Positions 46,348 through 59,504 are shown, numbered from the stretch's first letter. The stretch: DNA of 64,000 nucleotides from Manis javanica (GCF_040802235.1 NC_133157.1:88584001-88648000), one strand, 5' to 3'. The notes: a model not told the origin generated them from the sequence alone. A program made the numbers and translations.

Positions 46348-47736
46348 ATGCAGCTGAGAAAAATGCAGACCATCAAGAAGGAACAGGCATCTCTTGAGGC
46401 TGGTAGCAGTGTGGACAAGATGTTGGTGCTCAATTCTGCTTTAACCGAAGTCCCTGAAGACTTGGCAACAGGAGAAGAGCTGGTTCTAAATGAGGGAAGT
46501 GTGGGGAAAAACAAATCTTCAGCGTGTCGGAGGAAACGGGAATTCATTCCCGATGAGAAGAAAGATGCCATGTACTGGGAAAAAAGGCGGAAAAACAATG
46601 AAGCTGCCAAGAGGTCTCGTGAGAAGCGTCGACTGAATGACCTGGTTTTAGAGAACAAACTAATTGCTTTGGGAGAAGAGAATGCCACTTTAAAAGCTGA
46701 ACTGCTTTCCCTAAAATTAAAGTTTGGTTTAATTAGCTCTACAGCCTATGCTCAAGAGATTCAGAAACTCAGTAATTCTACAGCTGTGTACTTTCAAGAC
46801 TACCAGACTTCCAAGTCCAGCGTGAGCGCCTTTGTGGATGAGCCTGAGCCCACCATCGTGGCAAGCAGTTGCATTTCTGTGATTAAGCACTCTCCGCAGA
46901 GCTCTCTGTCTGACGTTTCAGAAGCATCCTCGCTGGAACATTCACAGGAAGGCCCTGCGCAGGGAGGCTGCAGAAGTCCAGAAGGCAAGTTCCAGGTCAT
47001 CAAGCAAGAGCCAATGGAGCTGGAGAGCTACACCAGGGAGCCGAGAGACGAGCGGGGCGCCTACCCCACATCCGTGTATCAGAACTATGTGGGCAGCTCC
47101 TTTCCTGGCTACTCACACTCTCCCCCGCTGCTGCAAGTCACCCGCTCCTCCAGCAACTCCCCCCGGACGTCAGAAACTGATGAGGGCGCAGTGGGGAAGT
47201 CCTCCGACGGGGAAGACGAGCAGCAGGTCCCCAAGGGCCCCATCCACTCCCCTGTTGAACTCCAACGCGGGCACGCCACCGTGGTGAAAGTGCCCGAAGT
47301 GAACTCCTCTGCCTTGCCACACAAGCTTCGGATTAAAGGCAAGGCCATGCAGATAAAAGTGGAAGCATTCGACAACGACTTTGATGCCACGCAAAAACTT
47401 TCCTCGCCCATTGACATGACATCTAAGAGACATTTCGAACTCGAGAAGCATAACGCCCGGAACATGGTGCATTCTTCTCTGCCTCCTTTTTCAGTACAGG
47501 TGACGAACATTCAAGATTGGTCTCTCAAATCAGAAATCTGGCATCAAAAAGAACTTAATGGCAAGACACAGAGTAGTTTCAAAACTGGAGTGGTTGAAAT
47601 GAAAGACAATGGCTATAAAGTTTCTGACCCAGATAATTTGTTTTTGAAGCAGGGGATAGCAAACTTCTCTGCAGAGGTGGTTTCACTGAAGAGACTTATA
47701 GCCACACATCAGATCTCTGCTTCAGACTCCGGGTAA
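46348..47736 (+). CDS. NFIL3: NFIL3 (E4BP4), bZIP transcriptional repressor
   Basis: The 462-codon intact frame equals the length of human NFIL3 and is recognisable end to end (start [13 protein letters not shown], end ISASDSG). The basic DNA-contact motif NNEAAKRSR is at residues 83-91 inside a lysine/arginine-rich stretch (about 73-95). A leucine zipper follows with leucines at 101, 108, 115 and 122. The middle and C-terminal parts are serine-rich and low in order, with an IKQE sumoylation-type motif at 218-221, in keeping with the repression region of the family. NFIL3 binds D-box sites (TTAYGTAA) in the nucleus as a dimer. It represses or modulates circadian, cytokine and survival genes and is needed for NK and other innate lymphoid cell development. 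All coding sequence lies in one exon. The start at 46348 is the conserved one although its context is weak; the next in-frame ATG (codon 6) has A at -3. Confidence 0.99.
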   Translation: MQLRKMQTIKKEQASLEAGSSVDKMLVLNSALTEVPEDLATGEELVLNEGSVGKNKSSACRRKREFIPDEKKDAMYWEKRRKNNEAAKRSREKRRLNDLVLENKLIALGEENATLKAELLSLKLKFGLISSTAYAQEIQKLSNSTAVYFQDYQTSKSSVSAFVDEPEPTIVASSCISVIKHSPQSSLSDVSEASSLEHSQEGPAQGGCRSPEGKFQVIKQEPMELESYTREPRDERGAYPTSVYQNYVGSSFPGYSHSPPLLQVTRSSSNSPRTSETDEGAVGKSSDGEDEQQVPKGPIHSPVELQRGHATVVKVPEVNSSALPHKLRIKGKAMQIKVEAFDNDFDATQKLSSPIDMTSKRHFELEKHNARNMVHSSLPPFSVQVTNIQDWSLKSEIWHQKELNGKTQSSFKTGVVEMKDNGYKVSDPDNLFLKQGIANFSAEVVSLKRLIATHQISASDSG

Positions 47737-48007
47737 ATTACTACTGAGAAAGCTGTGGGCACTTAGGAAGATGTCATTTGCAATAGATTGAGTACGTTTT
47801 GTATTAGGCTGAATTTTCACTGGACCTGTGATGTCATTTCACTGTAATGTTCACATGTTGTCTGTTGGGCGTCTCTTTGTGCACAAATTCTTACGAACAT
47901 TAGATCGTGTTATCACTGTGTATAGTTGAATAGTCCACGCAAAGGCTGTGTATATCTTGAACATTATTTTTGTTGTTCTGTTATAAAGTGTGTAAGTTAC
48001 CAGTTTC

Positions 48008-48013
48008 AATAAA
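48008..48013 (+). terminator. NFIL3: NFIL3 polyadenylation signal AATAAA
   Basis: A canonical hexamer lies 272 bases after the stop codon, followed by GGATTGGTGACAAGCAC and a likely cleavage site near 48030. A TTGTTGTTCTG-rich stretch precedes it. Confidence 0.85.
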
Positions 48014-48030
48014 GGATTGGTGACAAGCAC

Positions 48031-51000
48031 AGAACTTCTGCTCCATTGCACCTGATTTTATGGAAAAGAAAAAGTTTAAGTTACAAAAACAGGTATTAAG
48101 GTATTCTGCATTTTACTTATTTGGGGGAGTTTTTAAGTTGAGCACATAACTTGTTTTCTTCTGGGTCAGTTTAGGCTATAGGAAGTTTGGAAACTTCCAA
48201 AGAGAGGGAAAAATAACAATGTATTTTCTTACATTTGAGCCTAATTTACTAAATTACTCTACATTATCTATTTTTCTTGATGGTTAACTTTTCTCTATAA
48301 TTTTTTTTGAGGAGAAAAATCCAAGTTGTTTGGCATCAGCCTCACTTGGGTCATCCCTATTTTGAGTATGACACATGGCTGTGGATAGTTGAGTCACTGA
48401 CCCACTTTATTAATAAGAGATTCTTTTAGAAGAGTGGGTAAAGGCTGAGGGTGAAGTCATTTTTGTGTTATTGTAAATCTTAACCATTCTGGAGTGTAAG
48501 AGCCAAGGGAGTTAAGCTGGTGAAAGCCTGTTTTTATTTTATTTCCAAAATTTCAAAGAACACATCAACTGTCACATTCCAACATAAATAGTCTGAGTAT
48601 GTATAATGATGTGGTTTTTTCCTATTTTTTCATGATGACTATAAAGTAGATGTCTAGAAGAAAGCATCATTCTAAGTAAATTGTGATAAGACCATGACTG
48701 AAGATTTGTCCAGAACCCTCAACTGCCCTGCAGAAGTAAGTGCTGTCAAACTTGGACCAAGTGTCTTCCATGGCAGGTGGGACGGGCAGGCTGGTGGCAT
48801 GATGTAGGGATGGACATTTGTCATACCACTTTCTCCATAGCTGCTTTCATCAAAGCTGCCTCCAGGGTCCCTTTCCACACTGGCCTCTTCCCCTGTTCTG
48901 GAGCAGGTGGAGGGATTGAGGTGTCACAGACACGCATAGGGTGGCGTGACTCTTGCTGTTACCCGGACCTCAGTGTGGCGTCTAGGGAGAGCCCTGGTGT
49001 AACATCCCATTATAGGGTTCTACAGTCTTTCTGACTTTTGGGTTTGAGTAAAACCTGATGTTTGAGATCTTAAACATTTTTTAGATCTTCCTACATCTTA
49101 CATCTTAAAAAGTGGTGCTCTGAATAAGAGGTGGGGCTAGTAATGCACACCCCTGCCATCCATGTTGTCCTTTGGCCCTTGCGACCAGTTTGTCCCTGAA
49201 GCCTCCTGGCTCCTAAGAGAAATCTATCTCTGGTCTCAGCCCTTGGCCTCTTCTTTCTAGTAGTTTTTAGAGACAACGTGAGGTCCAGAGGCAAACCCAT
49301 CTCATTTTTTAATATTAGGAAGCCAAGGAGGGCTAAAATATTGGGTGGCAGTCAGGATCCAAAAGCATTTGACAGCCTAAGATGGATGGAATGAATCCAA
49401 CAACATGAATTGTGGTACAGATACAAGTAAAGCCAGGTTCCTGTGTTGAATGTGGGGCGGGGTGGGGTAGGCAGGGTTGGGGATGGGGGGAAGCTGTCCA
49501 AGTTCACAGTTGGGAGAAAAACAATAAAATTACTTATGGGGAGTGCCGGAGGCTCTAGTTCCCTCTGGGTTGCTATGAGTCAACGCCCCGTGGACTGTTG
49601 GGTTGTGTCAACACAGTGTCCAAACAGAGAGATTATCCTGTACCTGGGTGCATGCATGCTGAGAGGTGCAGTAGAGATGTCACAGCTGTGAGATAAAAGA
49701 TTCTAAGAAAATGGTTGATAAATTGCCCCTCAAAGGAATGAACCTTATACTGTGTGGTTGTGGAAGGGAGAATAAGAACAAACGGGTAACAGCAAGAGAG
49801 GTAAATCTTGAGTTACTGTAAGGGAGAATGCTGCATCCGCCAGAGCGGTACAGAAGCAGTGGCCTATAGGGCCATCGCACCTTCCCTATGAACAATTCCA
49901 GCTTCATCGGGAACCAGAGAGATACACAGTCCAACCCCACTGTGATCCTTCTGTTGCTGACGTGAGGAAATGCTGCTGCATCTCCCTCCCACTCACAGAG
50001 TTCCTAAAAATGATAGGTGATGTGTGTACTGCCAAACAAATCCATGACTATCCTCAAAGAGTAGGAAACGAAAGCCTCAGGGCACCAACATTCTTAAGAT
50101 TCCCAGAAAGACGTCTATGGGTAAGAAGCTGCGGCCGGCAAAACACAGAGCTATACCCCAGCTGCTGGACACGGAAAGGGAGGCGACCCTGTTGGTCTGC
50201 AGTGGACTTCGTAGGGACACTGCAGCAGAAACAGCCCAGCCGGCAAGTGAGCAGGGCGTGTGTGTGTGGGGGGGGCCCTGAGGCCGGCACTGTCCCTCGG
50301 CAGCAGCCCTGGGTCCCCACAGGGTCCACCTAACAGCACACCCCTCTGTGTCCAACCATGTCTCATTACTTTTATTATTACTTTATTCCTTTGCCCATTC
50401 TGCATATACAAAGGAGAATCCTGAGACTCAGAGCCAATCGTTTAAGCTCCCACAGCAGCCAGAACCCGGCCACACATGCCCCCATGGAGGCAGGCTGGCC
50501 AAGTGTCTGCCACTTCAGTCTCCTGCTGATGGAACCTCGGAGAGGAGACTGGAGTCTCTAACCTGCAGGAGGAAAGGGGCATCTAGGAAAGTGTCCAGGT
50601 TGTAAGTGGCTTTTCTCTGTAAAGTACTAAAACTATTTAAGCATCCACTTTTTCTATTGCACAATAGTTGTGCAATAACTGGTTTCAATCTTCAATCTTA
50701 AGCAAATAATTCCAAATAAAAACAGCTCAATCTGTGTAGGTCTTCCAGTTCATGTGGACATTCACACATATTCCTCTTCTGGAGTCTGATCCCTCACAAA
50801 TGGGCCCCTTCTTGTCACACAGTCATTGTTCATTAAAAACTTAAGAAAAAATTTATTGGTAGCTAGTAAACTCATTTTTGAAAACTAGAAATGATCCTTC
50901 ACAATTGAGAATCATTGGTAGCACCCACTTTGTTTTTGTGTCTGTGTGGGTTTCAGGCACGGATTGGGGTTGTTTAGAATGTAGTATAGCTGTTAGAGGG

Positions 51001-54000
51001 ATGTGTGCAGTGTCCCACCAGCTGTGCGCACCAGACAAATTTAAATGAAAAACTTGCCAAATATGTGAAATATGGGGAGACTCAGGATACCAGTGATGGC
51101 AGAGAAATAAGAGAAAATTCAGAATTATAAACTATATAGTCTTAGAAAAAATGTGAACTGGGACATCTTATGGGATGGTAACATTAAATATGAATGGTTT
51201 AAGGACTACATCAGTATTTTCCACAATTAGCTTATACAGGTTCTGATGGATATAAGAAAAAATATCTCAGGAACTAGTGAAGGTAAGTGGTGGCTTGGGC
51301 AAAGGAGGACAGGTGGCATTAGAAGGTGACAGCACTACTTAAAAAGTCAGGAGGGTGTCCACCCTTCAGGCTAGGGACTGCTGGAGGTGGTGGCCATTGT
51401 GAGTGTTGATAATGTTACTGGCAGACAAGGAAGAGGATTTCAGAGTGAGCTGAATAAGCTGAGTTCCCCAGGCAGCTGTAACTGCCAGTTTTGACCTCCT
51501 GTCTTGTCCATCTTATCATGCAAGAAGGAAAAGGTTACTTTGTGGAAAGTTCTGAAATAAAGTCAAGAGTTCCAGAAGTCAAAAACAAGGTTCTTTTGAA
51601 AATGCTGGTGAGCAAAATCCTGAACATAGGAAAGAAATCTCTGAGCACCAGCCTAAAGTGATGTAACAGAAGGAAGGGAAGGGCCAAGGAATCTTAGAGG
51701 TTCCCAAATATCTGGCTATAGACAATTCAATGGAACAAGGTTAAAAAAAGTCATTCTAACAGCCCTACCAGATCTCCTCTGAGAGAGAGAACAAACCTTC
51801 TGAGAAAGTATCTTCAATGTGCTGTTGGGGTCACGGAAAGGCCCTAAAAAGCAACTTTGGGGGTTCCTGGGCACGAAGAAGAAGAGGTTAGTGGCTTTGC
51901 AGAGAAAATGGAAGGAAATGGGGTGGGGGTGATTTGGACGTGGGGGTTGGGGAGCTTGGGGGCTGCTTTTGACGGGAAGGGGGCTGGAGGAAAGGGAGGG
52001 AGGGGACAGGAGGTCCAGGTCGGCCATGGGGAATATATGGCAGTGCTGCTTCCATTTCCTCTGCAAACTGTCAGAAGTTCTCCTAGGCTCTCAAGTGCTT
52101 TGCAGGAGTGGGTTTTTGTTGGCTTGCTGGACTTATCTGGGTCAGCACTCAGCAGAGCACGCATGGCAGCTTGCCTGGGAGCCAGTGCCAAGATTGGGCA
52201 ATGTTGAAGGAGGACACTGGGGAGCCTACAGCACCTGGATGGGGCCAGGGCCTTGACACTCACACAGCCGAGGCTCAGAGACCACCTTCCCTGGGTCTCC
52301 GGGGTTAGGGACACCCAGCCAGCCATCAGTACATACCAATTGCCTGTGGATACCCAGTTTGGGGCTGCCTGCTCTAGAGGCAACATAGCAAAAACAGACA
52401 GTATTTCCTTTTGGAGAGTTTTGAATTTCCTGGAGAAGGAAAGTCACAAACCCTGGCAGTGGTAACAGCCCGTAGATGCCACCAAGAGGGAGAACGTGGG
52501 AAGGAGGGGCATGCATCTGGGCAAGTGGAGAACCCAGCTGTGAGGGAGTTAGCCCTCGGAGGTGCAGAGAGCAGGGGTCTCCCGGCCATCAGGGAGCAGG
52601 AGGGTTTACTGTGCCCCTGAAGAAGGACTGTATGTAGAGGATGGCTGAGAAGTAAAATTCAAAAGTGAATGTAGAACCAGTTGCAAAAAAAAAGGTACTT
52701 GAATTCCAGGCTTAGGAAATGGCATGGGTCACTTGAGAATGGCCGATGTGACATCATCCTGTGACCGCCTGCAGAAAGGACGGAAGGTCAAGAGAGCAGA
52801 GGGAGGGAAAACAGGGCCTGAGGGAAGAGGGAATGAGGCTGGGGGGATGCCTGGCCAGCCTGTAAAGGGCAGGAAGAACACGCTGTGGATGGATATAGCA
52901 GGGCCAGGCCCTCTGGCTGGCAGCAAGCGTTGCTTGGGCTCTGGCCTCTTTCCACCAGCCCCACAGGCAGGTCCACAGCCATCCCAGGCCATGGTCAGCT
53001 GGGAGACCACACTGAGAAACCCCAGCCCTGGCCCAAGAAGATGGAGAGGTCACTGGCCTCATCTGCCACATTGACCAGACCAGGGTCCTGCGGGTAAAAC
53101 TACATCACCTTTACGATAGGACAAAGAAGTCTAGAATTTCACTGAAAAGCTTTCTTGGCCACGTACAGCAGCATTTTCTGAATGACTCACCGGTATTGGA
53201 TTAGCCCAGCCGGGGGTACTGAGGTGAGTGCAAATGAACCTTTCTTGGTCTTCTGCCAAGTACAATAAAGTTCACAATAAATTGTTGCCTCTTTTTTTTG
53301 TAGATGCTTTTGTATTGTATGCCAAATAGCATCTAAGATCAGACCTACATCGCTGCCCCATGAATGTCTCTTTCTGAAATCAAGATAATCATCTGTATTG
53401 TCCATTTCATTTGCCCTGAATGTGCAAATGAGGCCTAAAGCTTGCAAAACCCAGAGAAAACCCTGTCTCCCAGGTGGGGGGTGTCATTTTAGCCCCTCCT
53501 TTCAGCCACACAATACAGCAGAAATGAGGAAAGTGTCACTCTTTGTGTTCACTGACTTTGACAATACATTAACCTCAGGCCAGAATGTTCTATGATGGAG
53601 AAAAGTGTAATTTAATAACTGACCAAAGCAATAAACAATGGCCAAGCAGAAGAAAACAGGAGCAGTTACTAGAACCTACCATTTGTTACTGCCAGTGTTT
53701 TTGCCAAGTTCTCTGAAGCCTAAATGCCAGGAATAGAGTACCAGAAATTGAACTCTGCCTTACAAGTACAGTAATATGTATGCATGATGAAAGCATAATA
53801 ACACAGGTCACTTTTTTCTGAGTATGTGCCTTTATAAGAACTCAGGGTGTACTTTAAACCCATAAATTACAGTAAGCGCTCTCCTGAGTGAACCAACAGC
53901 ACATCCCCTGCACCCTCCTCACTCCTCCCCCACAAGCATGACTGGAGGACAGGATGACAGGGAGACCCCAGCCGCACCAACAGCAGTCCCAGCAGCTGCA

Positions 54001-54960
54001 TTCAGAGGCATTTTCTGCTTGCACGGAGGGAAATTGCTCTCCCTTGGGGAACATGGCTGGTCGCAGCTGCGCTCTTCACCAAGTACGGATGCGTGAGGGT
54101 GTGTGGTATTCTGGGTTCCCAGGGCACCACTCAGGGTATCTATATTTTGGGAGCTCTTCCTGTGTCCATCATGTGAAGTTACCCTGCTCCAGAGGAACTG
54201 AATATTGTATGCATCTACATATCTGCAGGCATATTCTCTATAGCTATGGAAAATAGATATAGACATATTTAGAAAGAGAGAGACTGAAATTTATTATGAG
54301 GAATTACTCCTGCAGTTTTGAGAGCTGAGAAGTCCCATGACCTGCCCTCTGTAGGCTGGAGACCCAGGTTGTATAACTCAGTCCAAGTCTGAAGGGCTGA
54401 GAACCAGGGAGCCAATGGTGTAGCTAGTCTGAGGGCAGCAGCAGGTGAGGTGACATGTCCCGGCTCAGGCACTGGAGCAGGAAGAGAGAATTCTCCCCCG
54501 TCCCCACTTTTTGTTGCCAACACCTTCTCCAGAGTGGATGGGGCCCACATTCATGCTGTACTCAGTCCACTGAGACAAATGTGAACTCATTCAGAAACCC
54601 CCTCACAGAAACGACCAGAATCATGTGTCACCTGGGCACTTTGTGGCCGCTCAAGGTGACACATGAAATAACCCATCACACCTGCCCAAGCTCAAGGAGC
54701 TGGGAGGAGCCGGGGCGTGATCACAGGTCTGCACTCACTGCCTGCATCCTGACTAGTAGTGCTTTTAATAAAGGCAGAAATCAGGAAGAAAATAAAGTCC
54801 AGTACATATACTGTTTAGACCTAATCATCTCATGTCTATGGGTGACTATGACCGTCCTTACCTCTAATGCTTCTTGACCATACGAAGCGCCATGCCCTCT
54901 GCTGCAGGGCCATCTCCCAAAGCCCACGTCAAACCACACCATTCACCTTTTAAGAACATT
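48031..54960. other. Downstream intergenic DNA, no gene seen
   Basis: Open frames up to 180 codons (for example 51844-52386 minus, 52.2-53.1 kb both strands) overlap one another in several frames, with no domain or splice framework. The ACATTAAATATGAATGG piece near 51180 may be a trace of L1. No RNA gene was recognised. Confidence 0.45.
53786..53824 (+). repeat. Short sequence shared with 59116-59160
   Basis: GATGAAAGCATAATA then ACAGGTCACTTTTTTCTGAGTA (here split by a few bases) recurs in the same orientation 5.3 kb away, where it directly abuts an LTR fragment. The family is unknown. Confidence 0.7.
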
Positions 54961-54964
54961 GCAG

Positions 54965-55110
54965 ACACTCTTGTTAATAAGTAATAAAGGCCAAACTCAC
55001 TTGTCTAGAATTGAAGGCCCTCCACATTTTAGCTGATTTTTCCAGGTTTATCTCCTTTTACCCGTGAATTCCAAAATGTGAGTTACAATCACAATGGCTT
55101 TTGCCATTAC
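54965..55110. repeat. L2-like or similar ancient repeat
   Basis: TAAAGGCCAAACTCACTTGT, then GAAGGCCCTCCACATTTTAG and the TTATCTCCTTTTACCCGTG continuation match a common old mammalian repeat that I place with L2. The assignment is tentative. Confidence 0.45.
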
Positions 55111-55334
55111 TTAATGGAAAACTAATCATGCATTATGTGTAAGTATAACTGTGGTTTTGCAAAACATTTATGCTTATTTATGTTTCTGTTCACAGTGTAA
55201 AACAGACATCAATATAGGTCACAGTCAAAGCAGTGTGAAGCCAGGACCTCATACTGAGGTAGGGCAGGGACATGGGACAAGTGCCATGATTAATTTTTCC
55301 TGCTTTTGATGAAAAATGCAAAGATAAAAGTAGT

Positions 55335-55912
55335 TGTACGAACAGGAGCGACTCCATCTTAAGGCTAAGATTCCATTTTAAAAGCCAGGGAGTTAGAAGA
55401 TAAGATTCCTAACATACTTTACGGTAATCAGCCAGGAACTGACCCTATCTTAAAGCAGGGCAAGTAGTTCTAAATGATACATCTCCTCTGCTTGAGGGTA
55501 ACCACTATCTTAGAGAAGAACAGGATCAAGAAATTCCTTGTGTTAAGTTTATCTTACCGAATATCTAGAGGGTACACTGTGGATGATGACACAATGTCTC
55601 TCACTGGAGAGAGACATCATGAGACTATGTCAAGCCTATACCCCTATCTCCCCACCCCCACCCCCACTTTGTTCCATTCTTGAAAGCCTTAAAAACGGAA
55701 TCCTAAGCTTTTAAGCACACGCCTCCTCGCTGAGTTTGCCCACACTCCCCTTTCTTGGAGTGTGTACTTTGCCTTAAATAAAGTCTTCTCACTGCTCAAC
55801 TTAGTGTGTTTTGTCTCCGCACTCTTCCAAGCCTCTTGGGAGGTCAATAAGAGACCCCTTTTCCCGGTGGTAAGAATCTTTGTTACTTCACTATTTCATT
55901 CAATTTTCTAGA
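55335..55912 (+). mobile_element. ERV1-type solo LTR
   Basis: The element starts TGTACGAACAGGAGCGACTCC, has a long U3, a small hairpin (ATGTCTCTC/GAGAGACAT, 55594-55617), AATAAA at 55777-55782 and a U5-like end (CCAAGCCTCTTGGGAGGTCA then GACCCCTTTTCCC). This AATAAAG...GGAGGTC layout is that of gammaretrovirus-like (class I) LTRs. No gag, pol or env flanks it. The right limit is set by similarity to the inverted copy at 59162-59320. Confidence 0.78.
55777..55782 (+). terminator. LTR polyadenylation signal AATAAA
   Basis: AATAAA within CCTTAAATAAAGTC marks the R region of the solo LTR. Confidence 0.7.
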
Positions 55913-58780
55913 CTTGAGCACAAGTCTTCACTTTCTCTGTCCTACTTCAGACAAGTAAGGATCTCTGATTTGGGCTTGCAAGTTCCCGTTGCTGGGGTGA
56001 CCCAGACAGGACTGCAGCTGTGTGGGCATGTTCTCTAGCAGCCTGCCCCCAAATCTCCTTTCTTTGCTTTGGGAAATTCTCAGAAATTCCCTCCATCCAG
56101 TGCTCTGCAGCTGCTCCAAATCCCGGGGTAGTGGGGGCTTAGTTCCCATGCTGCGCAGATTCAAGGGGACCCTGGACGCCAGGTGACACTGTGCTTAGGA
56201 GTTGGCAAGGGATCTGCCCTGTGCCGAGCGGGAGTTCAGCGAGCTCCCCTCTCTCCCCTCTGCTCTTTCTGCTCTCTGCCGCCTGCAGGGCAGCTGCCAT
56301 TCGCTGCTGCTGTAGCTTTAATGAATCCCTTCCTTACCCATCTGACCTGTCCACCAATTCTTTCTCTCAAGACCCTCCCCGACTAGGTTGAGGTTTCACC
56401 TAGTGCACAGGGAGGGACCTCCCCAGATGCAGCTGCCCAGCAACAGCACCAGTGATGTCAGCTGTTCTCCGCGGAGCTCTGGGTTCCCATGAAGATGCTT
56501 CACGGACCCATGGGAGGCAAAGGAAGTGGGTAAGGCCGCAGGTAGCCCCCTTTAGGGTGCAGCTCCTCTTTCTCTTGGCATTGGGCTTCCTCCTACCTTG
56601 TGAGGATATTCTTCACCCCCAAATCCTGGTGTTCTTTCTGCTCTGAATTTCTGAAGGACTTACCTGTCCTGATATCAGTCACATGATGTCTTGTACTATT
56701 GATCTTTTCTCCAGATGAAACACGTGGCCACTATTCAAATAGTGTTATTCAAAATAAATTGATACAAGAAAATTAGAGCTAAGTTTTCAAGACAATGATT
56801 TTATAAATCAGATAATATCTATTATGTACTATTGCTGTTACTGATCTTTCAATCCAAAACTTAGCTTTCATATTATACACCTATCATTAATGCACTGTTA
56901 TTTACAACACTGAGATATAATGTCAATTATATCTCAATTTTAAAAACAAAAATTATTTCTAAAACAATATAAAAATTGTTTCCCTGATATTGAATCCCTT
57001 AAGGAACAACTCAAATAAATTAAGTAAACCTGACCAGGCTCTGAAAATGCAAAACAAAAATGCCCTAATACTTTACACCAGAGATTTCCAACTATAGTTT
57101 GTTTATCCCACATACCTAGCTATCAAAAAAATTGAGTACTATCCATCTATCCATCGATATAGAGAGAAAAAGATAGACAGAGAGAATGAATGTACTAGAC
57201 AGTTAAAACTTTAAATATTAGTAAAGCTTCATGTATTTTATTTTGGGACAAATAAATGTAAAGAGAAATTCCAATATTCCCCCTATACCAGAGGATAACT
57301 TGTAAACCTCCTGGGTATCAGGATCCCACTTAAAGACCACTGCTTTGTGTGAGGGTCTCAGAGGTAGAGGGTAATAACTCTTCATGTATGCGATGAACTA
57401 ACTGGGAGTTTCTTTTAAATTTTTAAAAATATATATACTTTAGGACCTTAGTTCAAAGTTCTTAGATGTTTCTGAATTTTAAAGATACACACATAGATCC
57501 TTATTTATTCTTCCCCCTCATTCTACTAGCCTGGAATTCGTAGGTAACATAGTCTTATTGAAATTTTCCAGTTTTGAACTACTTTTGACACCTATACTGT
57601 ATTTTGCAATTAAGACTGTGTTTGCCTCATAATGTGCCTAGCAGGAAAGTCATGGGCCTGTCTGGATGTCTCACAGCAGCCAGGGAATGGCTGCACCACC
57701 CTTAATGAGGCAGGGGAGGCTCCATGTTGGGCTTTGATTCCATCCAGTGTTGTTTACTCAAGGAACCAGATACCCACTTAAATAATATAAGGTCAAAGAA
57801 TATAAAGTCCTCTTTAAAAGTTATAAAATCCCTCAGGGCTGACATTCAAACAGGCTTTGGGGAAATAATCATCTATTAAGCTTTTTTGTGGGAACATCTC
57901 TGGATTCATCTTTTAAAGAATATTATCTGGTCTCTGAATGTGGAGCTTCTTTAAAATTACAATGGACCCCAAGTCATTCTATTTTGTGATTTTCTGCCTT
58001 GAGCTCTAGCAGACTTCCCAATATTTGTAAGATATTTGTAAAATTCACCATCTGTTTTTACTCACTGTCTCTTAGGCTTCTGATGTAATAAAAATATTAA
58101 TTATTTTTAAGAGCACATTTCTAAGCTTTTTATCCCCTTTTATGAATGTTTACTAATGAGTCCTTATTAAGCCATTAAGGTAAGCATGAAAATTTATTAT
58201 TACATATTTGTTTTTCTATAAAATGAGAACAGCTTGTCTATAATGGTGACAGAAACTTTATGAGCATCTGCTTTGGAGTTAACTTCTAATAGGCCTCATG
58301 GAACAATCTGTTCTCCATGCTTGGAACTCTGTCATTGCTCAAGTCTCTGAGAAAAGATGGCATCAAGTCAACTACTGCTGGTTTGACATACACTATTTTT
58401 AAGCCACTTTATTTTTGGCTGTAGATAGTCTGTTCTTGAAAAATGCAGCTTACAAGAATTCCACAAAAATTCCTCTTCTATATTAAGACTGAAGTATTAA
58501 ATTGAGTAGAGGCACATAAGAGTAAATTCAAAGAATGTATTTATTGTGAAGCTCTGAGGTGTTCTTGTCATTTTAGGAATTCCTGCAGCGAGTCAGAGGA
58601 CTAGGAGGCAGAGTTACAGTAATCACTTAGAACCCATGGGCTGTATATCTGCAGAACTTCCATTGTTGTGATTACCGGCAGTAACAATTCAACCAATTTT
58701 ACATAGGGTCTTCTAGTTTAACTTTTAAAACTACAATTGCAGTCAAGCCAATCTTTCGGTTTCTCAACTTTGTCGACGAA
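55913..58780. other. Intergenic DNA, no gene seen
   Basis: It is AT-rich from 56.7 kb on. A possible degraded hAT-type element with AGAGATTTCCAACTATAG (57082) and AAAGACCACTGCTTTG (57335) ends is too weak to call. There are no frames of note. Confidence 0.4.
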
Positions 58781-58784
58781 GCTT

Positions 58785-58950
58785 TGCTATTCAAAGTGTG
58801 ATTTGGTATCCAGCATGGAGAACCTGACACAGAAGATTCTAGAGCCACAGAATCTCAGGCCCCACCCAGCACTGAAATCTGCATTCTAATAAGATCCTTA
58901 GGTGATTCACATATCCTCAATAACATGTGAAAAGTACCATCTGTAGGAGT
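58785..58950 (+). mobile_element. MER5A-like hAT (Charlie) DNA transposon remnant
   Basis: TTCAAAGTGTGATTTGGTATC, TCTCAGGCCCCACCCAGC, ATCTGCATTCTAATAAGATC and TTAGGTGATTCACAT follow the MER5A consensus order. Confidence 0.72.
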
Positions 58951-59115
58951 GGACCCCCAAACTCTGCTTCTGTGAAATTAGTGAAAATGAAGAATACAGT
59001 GAGTTTTTCATAAAGGAAATATATTCAACACTTTTTTGTAGAAAATGATGACTCTCCTACATTCTTGGTGTTGTTCAGTGTAAAAAATGACGTTACTGAA
59101 TTAGATATCAGCTGT

Positions 59116-59160
59116 GATGAAAGCATAATAAAAAATACTAACAGGTCACTTTTCTGAGTA
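59116..59160 (+). repeat. Short sequence shared with 53786-53824
   Basis: It has the same two blocks as the copy at 53786, separated by ten extra A-rich bases, and ends exactly where the inverted LTR fragment begins. Confidence 0.7.
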
Positions 59161-59161
59161 A

Positions 59162-59320
59162 AAATTGAATGAAATAGTGAAGAAACAGAGACACTTACCA
59201 CTGGGACGAGGGGTCTCTAATTAACCTCCCAAGAGGCTTGGAAGAGTGCGGAGACAAAATGCATTAAGTTGAGCAGTGAGAAGGCTTTATCTAAGGCAAA
59301 GTACATACTCAAAGGATAAT
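59162..59320 (-). mobile_element. ERV1-type LTR fragment (R-U5), inverted partner of 55335-55912
   Basis: The reverse complement matches about 55755-55912: GAGTATGTACTTTGCC, CTTCTCACTGCTCAACTTAA, GTCTCCGCACTCTTCCAAGC, CTTGGGAGGT and the CACTATTTCATTCAATTTT end. U3 is missing. Small differences imply independent decay. Confidence 0.85.
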
Positions 59321-59504
59321 AGTGTGGTTTCTTTACTTAGTAAAAGAAAAATTCAACGACCTTATGTCAGCTTTCTATTAATTATTTTACCTGATAAAAG
59401 AAATGTAAAAGTCTGGGAACCTCTTACATAAGGGACAAAGGCCAAACTCTCCTGTGCATGGCAGGTTTTTTAGAGCTGTCGCCTGCTGGTCCGTGTCACC
59501 CTGG

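Larger units (their letters stand above)
46172..48030 (+). other. NFIL3: NFIL3 exon 2 (terminal, contains the whole CDS)
   Basis: The exon begins after the acceptor at 46170-46171 (GTAACCTGGAAG...). It has 176 bases of 5' UTR, the whole reading frame (46348-47736) and a short 3' UTR of about 290 bases. The 3' end follows AATAAA at 48008 by the usual 15-25 bases and is approximate. Confidence 0.88.

Noticed and set aside
51844-53074. Overlapping frames up to 180 codons downstream of NFIL3
   Set aside because: Several frames on both strands are equally open, with no splice framework, domain or codon pattern. Treated as chance.
55080-55130. MADE1-like phrase (GGCTTTTGCCATTACTTAATGG)
   Set aside because: Similarity is short and one-sided, and MADE1 is a primate-restricted mariner family, which does not fit the other repeats.
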